NCBI GenBank assembly: GCA_946807835.1
Contig: OX327695.1
Span: 27,386,501-27,450,500 of the forward strand
Direction: 5' to 3'
From: Ailanthus altissimus
Lineage: Eukaryota; Streptophyta; Magnoliopsida; Sapindales; Simaroubaceae
DNA: 64,000 bases
Part shown: piece after piece, positions 1 to 13,620 of the stretch
Layout of the letters: every line of letters begins with the position of its first letter
Position numbering within the stretch: position 1 is the stretch's first letter
Notes under the pieces: generated by a model
What the model was told of the DNA's origin: nothing
Databases searched by the model: none
What the model saw: only the letters and a program-made list of their open reading frames with translations
Translations under genes and position numbers: made by a program

Positions 1-73
1 ACCTTCTCTTAACCTTGAAGAACCGATCAAAATAATCCTATTAGGAATATGGTTATGGGAGACTGCGAAAGGC

Positions 74-76
<3 letters not shown>

Positions 77-138
<62 letters not shown>
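77..138. repeat. Compound microsatellite (CT)n(AT)n
   Basis: About 15 CT units run directly into about 16 AT units with no interruption. Compound dinucleotide arrays of this kind are common in plant intergenic DNA and are usually length-polymorphic. Confidence 0.97.
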
Positions 139-141
<3 letters not shown>

Positions 142-810
142 TATTTATATATAGACTTGCTTTGTACATTAATGTGTCTCAGGAATATTTGAAGGAGACT
201 CATCCATCGCGTAGGGTGTATGCATATAGAATCAGTGTGCCATCAGGTAGCTAGAATGAACTCAAGCATAGAAGTAATAAGTCTTATTGAGTGTTCATTT
301 TCACAAGTACACGCTGGATATATTCAAATACAAGCAATCAAAACACTGAACTATTTAGGAGGAAAAAAAGGTGAAGTTTGTTTAATGCATGACAGTACAT
401 CATACCAAATGTATCGATGAACATTTCCCTCCTGGGAACATTATTGCTTGTCATTTAATTAAGTGACTGGGACTATACTTGTCTTGTTCTCTCTCCCTCT
501 CTTATTTTGACTAAAGCAATAAGTTTTCCATTTGATTTTTATAGCTAGATAGATGGATAGATTCGGTGTATATATATATACATTAATAAATTTCAATTGA
601 ATGGGAGAAGATAATTTTCTTTAAAAAAAATTTATGACGAGTCTATCTAGCTAGTAAGTAAAAGTTAATGTGAATATTGTACCAAGACTTAAATTGTGCT
701 TAATTGCACCAATCATCTGGACAAGCTCTGTTTAGAAGAGAACTTAAGTTTGTACTTGTGTACTTAGTAAGCTCGTACCATTTTTTTTTGTGCAAACAAG
801 TAAAGTGTTA

Positions 811-1320
811 CGTCAAAAATCTAATAAAAATTTGAAAAATTTTGAATATATGAAAGTGAATATACAATATCATTTAACAGGTTAATTTTTTAAGTTAATA
901 ATAAATGTTTGACTCATAATAAATGATATTAGAGTAGATTTAAATTTTTATTTGTATATAAGCTTTTAAAAATGCCTCAATGGAGATTACTATATGGGAT
1001 GTGGGTTTCCTATGCCATAAGAGAGATGGACAATACAGGTTAAGTGGGCTCTAAAATTTTTGTGTTTTGAGCTTCAATAGAGTTTTTTAAGTGGGTAGTG
1101 AGTCCTATATTTCGGGGAATAGACAATACGGACCAAATTGGTCCTTAAGTTTGGACCATATTGTGACGAGAGCATTACGTGATTGGATAAAGAAGAATGT
1201 CACATTCTACATCAAATAAAAATTGAATAGATCTTCAGCATATAAAAATGGATATGCAGTATTATTTAACAGTTTAATCTTTTGAGCTAATAACAAGTGC
1301 CCAACTTGTGAGAAAAAGCA
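811..1320. repeat. Two diverged copies of a dispersed repeat, about 393 bp apart
   Basis: The blocks at about 811-930 and 1204-1320 align by eye. Each carries, in the same order, an acgtcaaa/acatcaaa-type start, a tatgaaagtgaatat-like stretch, a 'tttaacag.ttaat' core, a run of 'taagttaataa'-like sequence, and an ending like 'gactcat/aacttgt'. The arrangement could be the two ends of a very small LTR-type element or simply a tandem pair. No coding capacity lies between them. Confidence 0.4.
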
Positions 1321-4111
1321 TGAATCATCATCATAGTAATTACTCTCTCTCTAGCTAGCACACATATATTAATATTCAAATTTAACTACTTTCCATCCGA
1401 TAAACTTCAATTATATGTAGAAATGATGCTATGCCTAAAGCATTAGGATGAGTGGTTGTTTAATTAGGTATCTAGATGTATGATATATGTTGCTTCTTTT
1501 GTTGTACAAGCATCATTATTCTTCGGCATGTCGATATGACATAAGATTTACAATCCTGATTGATAGAAAACATAACTCTTTCTCGTTAGATTGACCTTAA
1601 TGAGATTTATCCATAGGTACTATTTTGCTTTCTTCTTCCTTTAATTTCATTTTTTTTTTAATTTTTCTATTTTTTATGTCCTTCAGTACATCCAATATTC
1701 AATACATACAAGTCAGGCAGTTAAGGTGAATTATTATAAATGAAAAAACAGTGTTAATTGCACTTGCCATAATAATCTAATGGTAAAGAACTTGTAATAT
1801 AGAATCATGATCATTTCTTAAGTTTTCACTAATCTATAAATAGTATGTGATTGGTAAGAATTAGTGATTGTTAAAAATAAAAATAAATTTTGATCATTTA
1901 TATTTAATACATAACACTAGAATATTTTTAAAATTTTAATAAAATTTAATTTTGGAGAAAATCCTAATTCTTGCAATGTCTCTATTCCTCCAATAGCGGA
2001 TCTTAACTTGAAATGCCCCTTCTCTACGTTAAAAAAAAAAAATTATAATGTTAATTAGTCAATGTTCTATTAAGGATATGAGCTGGTTGTGTTCTGGATT
2101 TTCTTTGCATAGACGGCAGCTTCTGACATTTCATTTAAATTTCCAATACTATTACTACTGTAGTTGGCTTAGGCTATTTGCCTAATGTCAAACTTTTTTC
2201 GCTGAGAAAGAATCTAACTTAGATCTCTTCCCTAGCGCCGTTAATTTCGGCAAGACATTGCCCCATTGATTTACACTTTTATTTAGAGCAAGTTCTGATG
2301 ATTGGCATGAAAAACATGATTTGCTTATGTTCTTCGATCTCGTGTTGCATAAGTATTATTCTGTTTCAAATGTGTTCCATTTCGCCGTCTTTCCCGGAAA
2401 AGGAAGACAAAAGCCACCAAATGGGAATAATAAGATGTAAGGGTTATGACTCATGACCTCTCCTATTGCCCAAAAAAAGAAAAGAAGTAAATAGTTTTAT
2501 AGACTTCGCCTCAGATTATCATGACCAGAATGTCTCCGTATTTCCAACTGCAGAAACTTTGACTTTTTTTTATAGATTCTCATCATATTGAGCAGCACAA
2601 AGTGCATAACACTAAGGGGAACTCCCACTTTGGCTGCTGATTCTCCTCTCATTTAGTTCCTCTAAACACCTATAGTTAATATTGAACCCTAGATTTTGTA
2701 AGCAGCCTAGACAATCAACAATCAATAACCATATGTAAATTGTTATGTGTACTGCTAACAGAAAAACACAGATGAAAACATGCCTCGTACCTTAAATATA
2801 TGACATTCATTTAGTTCGAAGTTCGCATCAAAGAATTATCGCCACCGATAGCTGAACTTCATCAAGCTCCCGTTATGCTAGCCACCAGACCTTTGTCATG
2901 TTTGATTTCTTTAGCTACTGCCTACTGTTGTTACGATATTGATAGACTAATGTTTATGGGGGTCGCTGGAACTCCCTTTATTCATTCCTAGAGGGAGATA
3001 AAGAGAGAATAAGTCCACAGTGCAATTATTACCCCCATCTTAAAAAAATTTCCTCTCGAAGCCATAACACACTAAAGATATTTACTCATTAGAAAGAAGA
3101 CTAGGGTTTGTTCTGGCATTAGGGAACTGTAGCTGCGTGCCATTCTCAGCTATAGAGTGAGGTCACGGAGATAGGAATCCAGTGCAGCATAATGCAGTTC
3201 CTTTTTCTTCATAATTTTTGTGGTCCCAGCAAGCTTTCTAATCATCGATTGTCTCAGCTTTTTTTTCTCTGTTTCAAAAGATTGTGGCAATGATCAACTT
3301 GCTGTTAAGATAGAACCCTATTTTGCTTGTGACAAAGGCAAGCATAAAGTGGGGGACAGCCTGTTTGAGTACTACAGTTTAATTTACATAGAGGCTAACT
3401 ATGAGCATGCAAATGAGTTCAATTTTTTTCTCCAAAGAAAATGGTAGCCTACGGAAGCAAGTGGGCGTAAAGTAATGTGTTTTAGCAGTGATTTTTTTTT
3501 TTTTGGGAAATTATTGAAGCAAAAAGCTTGCTCTAAGCTGTACTCCTTGTTTTTTTTTGGCACTGTAGATGTTTCATTTAGTTATGCATAGCTCTTTTGT
3601 CAGACCTAAGAAACTTTCTGAAAAGTAATGTGTTAAGGACTTTTATGCTCCGCATTATACAAAAAGATACTTAATTTCTGAAAAAGTTTGTAAGGGCAAA
3701 TCCAAGCCCAAAAGCGACAGGTCACTTGACAATGGAGAGTAATATATAATTGAATTTCTTCACTGTTTCAGTGGGTGTAAACCATCTACCACTTCCTGTC
3801 TATATAGAAATTTCCTGGGCTATTTATGCAGCCTTAGTTGAAAGGTCATCAATCCATCGGTTTTTCAGTACTACTCATCACTACTTAAGATTTTCATGTG
3901 TCTAGTTAGTTTCTCTGACGAGTTAACACTTTCTTGAAGAATCCAAATCTGTTTTTGCTGGTTCCCTTTTCTGAAATTATGAGAAGCTTAATCGGAAAAG
4001 CCAATTCATTCAAGTCTTCGCAACTTGACGAACTACTTTATAGGGTCAGTTATTATATAAGTTTCATTACTAATTGTTCTATATATATAAAATCAGAAAC
4101 AAGTTAAAAGG

Positions 4112-4137
4112 ATATATATATATATATATATATATAT
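4112..4137. repeat. (AT)13 microsatellite
   Basis: A perfect AT dinucleotide run lies in intergenic DNA. Confidence 0.95.
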
Positions 4138-5039
4138 TTGTCTAGCAAAATGGTAATTGCTTGATCATTCGAAACTAACCCAGAAATAGAAAAAAGGCAA
4201 AGAAAACACAGTGCTCTAAATCCAACTGAACAATTATGGCGTAAAATCAGGGTCAAGATGGTGGAAATTATTGAGATATAATTAAATTGTCATAATGTTG
4301 TCTGAGTCGTGAGGTAACCCATCTTTCAACTGCCCCACAGGGGTTCAAATTTCAAAACTTCATGCATGGTGCCCTATATTCTGGCCAATTTTGGATCATT
4401 GCACCCGACTACTAAGTAGAAAGAGTTTGAGCGGACAGAATAATATATCATGTCATTAGTATCTTAATCTAAACAAAATTTCTTAACATGTACGTTTCTG
4501 AATGAAATTATTCAATCATGATGACAATTTTGACGGAATTAATTAGAATGACAATTCCTTTGATGGGTGTGAGTACGTACGTACCCTTAACGGCTCCGCT
4601 ACTCTATTAGGATTTAGGGGTGCACAATTAGGAGGCAAAATGCTCCTCGTAAATGGTATTCGTCGGCTCCGTTTTGAATGGAATAAGAATAAAATAAATT
4701 TTATGAAAATAGAGTGGATTATAAAATTTTTTAAAATTGTTAATGGATTGTGATGAGAGTAAACTTCTTAGTCATGTTTTTTTTATGAATATATTAAATG
4801 TAATTTTTTAATATATATTTATTATTAAATAATTTATTAATTTTTTATTTTATAATTTATTTTAATTGGACATACTTTAATAATATAATAATAAAAATAA
4901 AAAATTTCTAAAAGTTACTTTTTTTATCATAAAAAATAAAAAGAATTTTATTTTTGAGTTTAGCGACTATTGATTTTAATAATAATATAAAACAATTAAC
5001 AAGAAAATCAATTATATTAAACCTTAGAACATTATTTAA

Positions 5040-5300
5040 ATTTTTATTTTTTATTTTATATAAAAATTTATTTACTAACTACTATTCACATTATTGAAAG
5101 ATATTGTTATATTATTCTAATTTGTTAGTTTTATACTTTTTTTTAATTATAGTATAGATTAAATTTTTTATATTATTAAAATTTTTGAATAAAAATTAAT
5201 ATTTAATATTAATAAATAGAGTAAAATAAACAAATAGGGTGGGGATAAAAAAACATTCATCATATGAAAATTTTCTATCCGTGCTTCGTTAAATTTTTTA
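5040..5300. repeat. AT-rich dispersed repeat, copy A
   Basis: The segment matches the reverse complement of about 46480-46740. Shared blocks include 'attcacattatt', 'gatattgttatattatt', 'atttaatattaataaat', and a terminal block of the 'gggtggggat..aaa' type. The family carries no open frame. It is probably a non-autonomous transposon or a fragment of one. Confidence 0.55.
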
Positions 5301-6521
5301 AGGAATAAAGTAAAAAATAAGGCTTAAATAAAAAATGCAAGAAAGACCTCCGCTCATAATTGCCATCTCTAGACACAATCTGTGAGGTTTATATTATTTC
5401 TTCCATACTCAAATGCAATCCTCCCTATTTTATATATATAATTTCTTTATAAGATTAAATTTAAAACAATAAAATATTTACTCTATAATAAAATTGAATA
5501 ATCTCATATACCTAAAATGACATAGTATAGTTCATTTAATTATTATCACATTATCAATTTTATTATTTTATATTTAATTTTTTAATTATGTTATGTCACA
5601 TCAAATAATAAATAAATTTATATAAATAATTTGTATATACAGTATTATTGATAAAAGTTACTTTAACCTAACAAAAGGTCAAAAGTTGCTTTTCCTAATA
5701 AGAAAAATATCATTTTAAAATTAAATATAAATTTTATTTATTTATTTATTCATCCATGTCCTCTTTTTCTCCATTTTCCCTTACAATTGTTTTTTCTTTT
5801 ATTCAAAGCATCTAATTGAAAAGTGTAGATATCTTGGCAATGGTTGAAACCCTCTCTTTGTTGTGTTGTTGTCATATTTAAATTCTTTACTTGCATTCCA
5901 TTTAAAGGGCTACTTATAAATATATAGTTTCATATCATAAAATATTCTCTTGACATGGTTATTTTCTAATTGGAGACTTACAACCTTCACTTCATATCCG
6001 GATCCTTACTTTCTAATTTAGTTTCAAGCTCCAAAAAAGAAAGTAAGAGAGAGAAAGAAAAAGCAAGGAAAAAAGATGAAGAAGAAAAGACAATTTTATG
6101 TCTTATTCAAGGGTTTTCTAGTATTTTCATATAAAATTATAAGTTTAATTTTTTATTTTTTAATTTAATATATTTAATTATTGTATTGTTCCTCATTTGT
6201 TAACGATTTGACTTTTAAAAAATTTAGGGATGGGTGTTTGTCGATTTAGTATAGAGGCAAAGTAGAAATTACCCAAATATGTGCAATAAAAAAACTAAAG
6301 TACCATTTTCTTTAATTAACTAATCACAAGAATACTTTATGTGTTAATTACAACTTTAGCTTTTTGCTTAATTAGTCGTGCATATAATCATGATCTCCAT
6401 TTTTAGCTCTTATAAAAAGTACTTTTGTTTAATTTTAATTTCACATACTGAATTGAAAATTATAAATTTTGCTTATAGCTAATGATAAAGAAGAATACAT
6501 ATATCTTAATTAATAAGTTTA

Positions 6522-7040
6522 TGTTAAAAATATCTAATCAGTTTAAATCTTAATCAAGAACAAATTGTAAAGTAGTTTAGAAGCAAACTCAAAAAAAGAA
6601 AATTGCACACGATAATTATAGTTGTTTAGTTCCAGAAAATAACCTACATCCACTTTGAGCTAACTAAACTTTAGAATATTCACTAATCTCATAACAAAAA
6701 ATACAAGTTACAATAAAGAATTACAAAAACAAGCTTTAAAATTGAGCTCCTAAAATAATCTCACACACAACATAGTTCTTGAAGTTTCTCAGTTTAATTT
6801 TTAAGAAAAAGATGATAAGATATAATCTTGCTTGGCACCTCCTCTCCTTTTATAGCTGAATCAACGTTGTAATTGAATCAAGAAGCTATAAAAGATTGAG
6901 AATTTAGCTAAGAAATTGTTAAAGGAACATGTAGGAATCAATGGTTGTAACTGAATTTTGTAGTTAACAAAACGACATTGTGTGGGAGTTTGGTTTTATT
7001 TCAAAATTGTCATTGTTGTGGTATCAAGTTATGCTCTTCA
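6522..7040 (-). repeat. 3' LTR of the 6.5-12.6 kb copia element
   Basis: It matches 12052-12560 over most of its length. Shared landmarks are 'cttaatcaagaacaaa', 'attgagctcc', 'atctcacacacaaca', 'cacctctccttttatagct' and 'gtttggttttatttcaaaa'. It begins TGTTAAAA and is followed on the right by a pyrimidine run near 7046-7055, which is the complement of a polypurine tract, as expected beside the 3' LTR of a minus-strand element. Confidence 0.8.
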
Positions 7041-10000
7041 ATTTAATCTCCCCATGGCATCAACTAAGCCACAACTTTGATATTCTTTTATCGCGTGCAG
7101 AAGTATAACTCACAAAATAAGTAATAACACATAAGATCAATACACCAATAAAGATAAAAAAAAATAAATCAGAACAATACAAAATATATATGTAGTTCGA
7201 CCAAAATTGCTTACGTCCATATGAGATTCATGATCTAGCTTCTTTCATTGATTTAGATCACAAAGTATTTTCTTACATCATCAATGACCTTAGAAGACCC
7301 TTTAGTATCTCCCACAAAGACTTTTAAATATCTTTCTAGATCACTATAATCTTTACAAGACCTCTTAGTACTCATCATAATATATTTTTACAAAGAAGAC
7401 AATAATAGCCTAAGCCTCTAGCTAAAAGAATCTATGGCGTTCCTTTGTTCACTTAAGGACTAATAGAAAACATTCCTAAAGGTTACACCCTAGTGCAGGT
7501 TCCACACACTTAGTGCCTACTTGACTCATCTATTCTCTTTTATGGTTTATATATTGAAATCTTAGATGCTTGGCTTTTTTTTTTAATATTTTAAAAGTTT
7601 TATATAGTGAATAAAATACCCCTAAAAATCCTAAACCTTATTAAAATAAGAGTTCACACATTTAGGAGTCCAAAACCCCCCACCCCCCTCAAAGAAGTTA
7701 AAAAATGAGCCAAAACGGACTTTTCAAAACTTAAGTGCTGTAGCGCCAAAGGGTTAGCACTCACTATTCTACGCCAGCACTGGGGGGATGTAACTTGACA
7801 TGTAGTCTTCAATTTTCTTCGCCTTTCCATATTTTCAAGTCCCGTCTTACTCTTCCGTTATGCATCTAACACGTGCTTGACTTCAAAGTAACTCTCCTAT
7901 TGGTATTTGTCATAATTTTTACCTATATAAGATTTTTTAATCACCAATTTTCAACAATCATCCTACAAATCATGTCATTTTTCTTTACAATTAAAACACT
8001 ACAAATTTTTATGTTGTCCCTTAAATTATTTCAAATTACTTTTGGATCAATAAATTTAATAATCTACATTGGTCTTAAGGAAATTTAGTCCTCTATATTA
8101 GTATGACTTTCGCCTTGGTATACCAACTCATATATTCTTAAACTTAATCAACTTTTATCAATGTGAAATAAGTTCAAACACAATTTGAACTTGTTCACTG
8201 ATAATAACTTTATTCCTAAATTTGTTGGATTCTTATCAGTGGCTATTTTACTTAGTTTAATAGCCTTTTTTTGCAATCACTTCTCTAATGAAAATAATAC
8301 TTAATCTCCATATGTTTGATTCTATTATGAAAGAATGGATTTTTACATAAATATGATGGCACTTTGATTATCAGAATGAACCCTTGTTACTATTTTTAAG
8401 ATGCCTATATCATTAAGCATACCTTGCAGCCATAATGCCTCTTGAACAACCCGAGTTGCTGCAATATATTTAGTTTCTGTGCTTAATAAAGCAACTACAA
8501 GTTGGAGCTAAGACTTCTAACCGATGCATTTACCACAAAGAGTGAAATAATATGAAGTAGTAGATCACCTTATGTCCTTATCCTTAAAAAAATCAGAATC
8601 TACATAGCAAATAGGTTCATTATCTTCTCATCATGGCCAAAAACTATCCCATAGTATCAGAAATGTATCTGTGTGTCTACTTAAGTCCAAGCCAAGGTTA
8701 TTTGCCTAGATTTTCCATATATTTACTCAAGATACTAATTGAGTGTACAAGATTAAGTGTTGTTGATCATTGCATATTTGATTTGATCCAATTGCACTTA
8801 AATAAAGAACTTTGCATACTTATTACTTTTCCCTTCAACGGTAGGGTATTGCTATGTTAAGAACTTCAAATGACCTATTTGGGAAAAACTGTTGGCAAAT
8901 TTCTCAATAATTTTCTTTAAATAACATTGTTAGCTTAAAACCAACCTTCTAGTTTGAATATGGTTGATGATTTCAATATCCAAGATCCTAAATTTCCTCA
9001 AGATCTTTGATATCAAATTCAAGCTTCAAATGAATTCTTTATTTTTTGAATTTTAGTCATGCTATAATTAGCAAGCAATATATCATTTACATATAATAGT
9101 AAGTAGATGACATTTCCTTCATTAAGATCTTAAAGTGGAAACATGTGTCACAATTGCTTCTCTTAAATCCAATTTTAGTAACAAAAGAGTCAAATCTTAT
9201 ACACCTTTGTTTATGATTAATTAAGTCCATATGAAGATCTCTTAAGTAAACACATCAAGTCTTTTTTGTTGTTTTTCTCAAAATCTTTAAGTTATTCATA
9301 TAGATGTTTCTTCTAATTCTCTATGTAGGAATGTAGTCCTAACATTAATCTGATGAAGTTTCTAATCAAAGTGAGCAACTAATGATAACATAACTCTAAT
9401 AATGGTGTACTTGACCACTAGTAAGAAGATATTGATTACAATATCTTCTCCTTGAGAAGCCTTTGGCAATTGGCCTAGACTTAAATCTCAGTTGTTTTGA
9501 TAGCGTGCTCCCATCTTTGTCATTGAAAATCCACTTACAATTCACAAGCTTTTATCTTTTTAGTCTTGGTATTGTTATCCAGATCTATTTCAATTTTAAG
9601 GATTCTATTTTTTGATGCATTGCTTTTAACCATTGATTTTTATATTTGCTATTGATAACTTTAGCATAAAATTGTGGTTCCTTTTCTATTATATCTTATG
9701 TAGTCATTAAACAATGTAACTAGGTTATAATAAGCATATTTGCTAAGCAGTTTTACCTATTTCTATATTTTATCTCTAGTGAGCTAAAAATTTAAAGTTG
9801 ATGGATCGGTTATTGCATTGGTTTGCTATTCAGTTTTATAAGTTGGTTCATTAAGAGCTTATAGAGGCTGATTTCTAGTTAAAATTGTGGGAGGCTCCAC
9901 CTTAATTTTTGTCTGCTTAATTCTTTATGATGTTTCAATGTCTTTATCAGTATGATTGTTACCCGTACCTGTTAGTTTCTTACTCAAACAAAGAATATTA

Positions 10001-12037
10001 GTTTCATTAAAGATAACATCTCTGTAAATAATAATTTTTTTACCATTTGGATCCCTTAATCAGAATCTATAACCTTTGGTTCCCTTACGGTATCCTAGGA
10101 ATATGCATTTATGAGATCTAGGATTCAATTTTCCTATATTTTGATGTACAAATGCTGCATATTCAAAAACTCTTATACAATTATAACTATGTGGTTTAGC
10201 ATACCAAAATTCTTCAAATGTCTTATAATTTAAAGCACTTGAAGGATTTTTGTTAAATAAATAACATAATGTATGGGTAGCTTTATCTTAGAAATGCTTT
10301 GATAACGTTGAGCTAATTAGCATGTATCTAATTTATAAAATAATGTTCTATTCATTCTCCCAGCAACTTTATTTGTTGAAGAGTGAATTTAATAGCTCTA
10401 TGTCTTACAATGTCATGTTCTTTGCAAAAGTTATCAAATGTTTCATTTCAAAACCATTAGTTTTAAGCCTTTTATCACATTGATGTTTTACCATTTTTTT
10501 AATGCTTAACTTTAGAGAATGTTTCATGCTTATGTTTGAGTAAATAAAGACATACCTTCATTAAGTATTTATCTACAATTAAGAGAAAGCACATGTTGTC
10601 CCCATGTGTTGTTGAGTTGGTTGGTCCCTATAAATCAGCATAAACACATTCCAACACTTTCTTTAGCTTTGTGGTTGCCAAGTTTGAAGCTTAATATATG
10701 TTTCTTTCTTAAAGTGAAAATTTACAGAAATCTAAATTTATGAATTTTGCTGCTCTAATCAGTCAGTGTTATTCAAATGTAGTAAGTCTGATTCACCAAT
10801 ATGACCTAACCTTTCACGCCACAGATCTGTTTGGTCATAGCCTACTTAAGTAGTAGTTGCTGCTGATTCAATTACAGTTGTTCTTTGCAAAATAATAGAG
10901 ACCTTTTTATTTGACCCTTTTAATTACCACCAGAGATACTTTGCAGATCTTTAACTATCCATCTTTAAGTTTATACATGTGTTAATTTATTAAATATCTC
11001 TAGAAAGATTAAATTCTTCTTTAAATCATGCATATGTCTGATATCATTGAGAATTTCCATCATACCATGCATATTCATGGTAACTAATCTAACTTTAACA
11101 AACTTTTATAACTTATTATTCCTCATCAATACCTTACCATCTATTTTTCTCATAAGTGTCAAACCAGTCTCTATTAGAGGTCATATGGTAAGTATAATAT
11201 GAGTTAAGAACCTCTTCTTCTAAAATTTCTTTAGTAAAGACAACGAGGGCTTTAGAACTTTCATACCTTTCACAGGCTAGTATTGTATCTTCATTTTTAA
11301 ACCTTTTTTCCTTGATTCTCTCATAACAATTTCTTTGTAATAACCCTCCTTGCCACAGTAGTAACATTTTCTTGGACCTTATTTTGGCTTAGATCTTGAT
11401 TTCTCCTTGAATTTTTCTCTATTATTCTCTCTTTTATCTGATCTCCTTCTTGCATACAAGTTCTCTCAATTTCCATTAACCCTTGTTTTAGATTTGAATT
11501 CATGATTTCTAGATCTAAGTACAGATAAACCATCTTCTGAAGTTAATGATTTCCTTTCATATTTCATTGATGACTTGACTTCTTTATAAGTAATAGACAG
11601 GGAATTCACTATAATTACAACTTGATTTTCATTGGTTATAGTTTCACTAGTATTCGAGAGATCAATGCATATTTTTTTAGATTCATCAAGATTCTTTTCA
11701 AGATCGGTCCATTCTAAAGTCTAGTAGTTTCTTTTAATAATATCTTGTTGATTAATAATTTTGAAATGTAAAGAGTTTTAAATTTATTCAACAAACCTCT
11801 TGCAGTGGTTTCCTTATGAACTTGTCTTAATATATTGTTTAGCAACTACAAGATTATTATGTTGAAAGCTATGTCATCCATCTCAATTCTCTAATCGAAT
11901 TTCATAGTTGGTGGTAAATCTTTAGAGTCAACTATAGCCTTTGCAATCTTTAGAGTCATTAAACTTCTTCTCCTCAAATTTGGTTGTACTAATCTTGATT
12001 GTAAATTATTTGAATATTCAATTTGTCCTTAAAACCA
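7041..12037 (-). pseudogene. Decayed copia gag-pol
   Basis: Reading leftward on the minus strand there is a gag zinc-knuckle-like block (two CxxC-type cysteines then G-x-E-G, about 11335-11380). Next comes a protease relic with the family's S-x-H-M-T-S-N-R-D-W-F pattern (about 11140-11240). The integrase core has 'YADL.GPTNSTTHG' and 'FLLIVDKY' (about 10540-10650). Reverse transcriptase has a 'KWIFNDKDG' block (about 9490-9550). RNase H has 'ETKYIAAT..VQEALWLQGML' followed by 'HSDNQSA' (about 8330-8490). All parts are broken by stops and shifted frames, and no open segment exceeds 80 codons. This is a dead polyprotein from a family whose product would copy and integrate the element's own RNA. 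Confidence 0.8.
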
Positions 12038-12050
12038 GGCTCTAATACCA
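12038..12050 (-). other. Primer-binding site (initiator-Met tRNA type)
   Basis: The minus strand reads TGGTATTAGAGCC directly next to the 5' LTR. This is one base from the usual plant copia TGGTATCAGAGC that pairs with the 3' end of initiator methionine tRNA. Confidence 0.8.
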
Positions 12051-12051
12051 C

Positions 12052-12560
12052 TACTAAAATTATCCAACCTAAAATTCACTAGTTTCAACTTAATCAAGAA
12101 CAAATTCCAAACTCAAAGAACAAAGCTAGAAAAAGAAGATCGATTCTAGAAAAGAACCTACATCTACTTTGAACTAGATAGCCAACGTTTAGAATATCCA
12201 CTAATCTCACAACGATAAACACTGATTACAACAAAAAAATTACTGAAAAGAAGTTTTAAAAATTGAGCTCCAGAGACAATCTCACACACAACACAGTTCT
12301 TGAAGTTTCTCTCTCTAACTATAAGAAAAAGATGATCGGATATAATCAACTTGGAACCACCTCTCCTTTTATAGCTAAATTAGCCTTGTAACTGAATCAA
12401 AAAGTTATAAAAGATCAAGAATTCAACTGAGAAACTGTTAGTAGCACGCGCCAGAACTAATCTGGGTTATAACTGAACTTCAAGTATTCAGTTGATAAAA
12501 TGACGTCTTGTGAAGAGTTTGGTTTTATTTCAAAATTGCTTGAGTATCGCTTTATCTCCA
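12052..12560 (-). repeat. 5' LTR of the 6.5-12.6 kb copia element
   Basis: This is the partner of 6522-7040. The outermost 30 bp on the right are too diverged from the other LTR to fix the end exactly. On the minus strand it ends next to the primer-binding site, which identifies it as the 5' LTR. Confidence 0.75.
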
Positions 12561-13431
12561 TAACCGCTCCATTGAGTTGATGGAGGAAAAAAATTGAATT
12601 TTATAAGACTTGATTCTATTAAATGGACATGTTAAGACCTTCACACCCATGGCTTTTTTCCAATCGTCATACCTAATATGATTTTTCTTGAACTAGAATA
12701 TTAGGACCTACATCCATATCCTTTATTATTCCACAAATAACTCTTCAAAATTACTCGAAGAATTGCAAGAGAAAAAAAAAATTATATTTTTTGCAGAGAG
12801 GAAAAGTTTTGCTAAAATTACTCGAAGTAAAGTTATGCTAAAGATTCATACCCTTAATTGCATTGGTAATAATAGAAAAAAAAATGTTTTACAGGAAATT
12901 CACAAAAACAAAAATTACCCAAATGATAAGAAATCAATCAAGATAAATTAAGATTTTAATTTAGTTATTTAATTTAAATTAATTTATTTTTATTTGTAGA
13001 TAAATTTATATTCTATTAATATTTGACTTCGTAAGTGGTTTATTTCTTTTTAAGTTTATCTTTGTAAACTCTATATTTAATTTGTTAATAAAAATATAAT
13101 ACAATATTTTTTTAAAAAAAATTCTTCTCTTTAAATTTCTACATAAAAAAAATGATGCTTAATAAGACAAGTGTAAAAGTAATATCAATTCGTTGTAATT
13201 AAACAGAAATGGAGAAACAAGTTATTTAACAATAGTATTATCCACAGGGAATATATTTGTATGCTAAGTGGATCAACCTTGGGGTCATTGAGAATGGCCC
13301 ATGCATGAACGATATTCTCCCACGCGCTGCTCCAGGAGCAAAGGCGGTGCTCAGGACTCACATTATCTCCGAGTCTTTTGGATCCTGAGACGTTCAAACT
13401 TGGAATTTTTCAGTGTCTCGGAGTTCCTTTT
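12561..13431. other. Intergenic DNA upstream of the methyltransferase gene
   Basis: The stretch is AT-rich to about 13150 and then closer to balanced composition. The only open frames are 60-70 codons without domains. The rightmost 300 bp probably contain the promoter of the methyltransferase gene. Confidence 0.5.
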
Positions 13432-13438
13432 TATAAAT
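13432..13438 (+). promoter_or_regulatory. Possible TATA box of the methyltransferase gene
   Basis: TATAAAT lies 183 bp upstream of the start codon, in DNA that is otherwise not extremely AT-rich. That would allow a 5' UTR of about 150 nt. It is a positional guess only. Confidence 0.3.
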
Positions 13439-13620
13439 CTTATTTCCATCTTCGTCCACAAACAATGCTTAAACTTCTCCTTCGCTTCTGCTCTCCCAAA
13501 GAGGCAAATTTAGTAGCCCACTTCCATTTCTACCTCTAAATGAAAAAAAAACCCTAACCAATGTTTTCAAATCTCGTATTGATCTTCACATTCATCTATC
13601 CCTTTCTTTGAATTACAACA

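Larger units (their letters stand above)
1..6521. other. AT-rich intergenic region, no gene recognised
   Basis: I see no conserved coding sequence on either strand. The longest open frames (66-75 codons near 220 and 3220) have no recognisable domain, and their composition matches the surrounding DNA. The stretch holds microsatellites at 77-138 and 4112-4137, a pair of diverged dispersed-repeat copies near 811-930 and 1204-1320, and an AT-rich repeat at about 5040-5300 that recurs inverted near 46480-46740. Unannotated non-coding RNA or distal regulatory DNA cannot be excluded. Confidence 0.6.
6522..12560 (-). mobile_element. Degenerate Ty1/copia LTR retrotransposon
   Basis: About 500 bp direct repeats at 6522-7040 and 12052-12560 flank 5 kb of decayed gag-pol written on the minus strand. 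The order on that strand is LTR, tRNA-iMet-type primer-binding site, gag zinc knuckle, protease, integrase, reverse transcriptase, RNase H, purine-rich tract and LTR. Integrase lies upstream of reverse transcriptase, which is the Ty1/copia order. Every domain is interrupted by stops and frameshifts, the LTRs are clearly diverged, and I could not find a convincing target-site duplication, so the insertion is old and inactive. The outer limits are good to about 20 bp on the left and 30 bp on the right. Confidence 0.85.

Noticed and set aside
220..420. 66-codon open frame near the left edge
   Set aside because: It has no domain, no supporting context and ordinary AT-rich composition; it is likely chance.
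3220..3447. 75-codon open frame
   Set aside because: No recognisable family, no partner exons and no promoter context.
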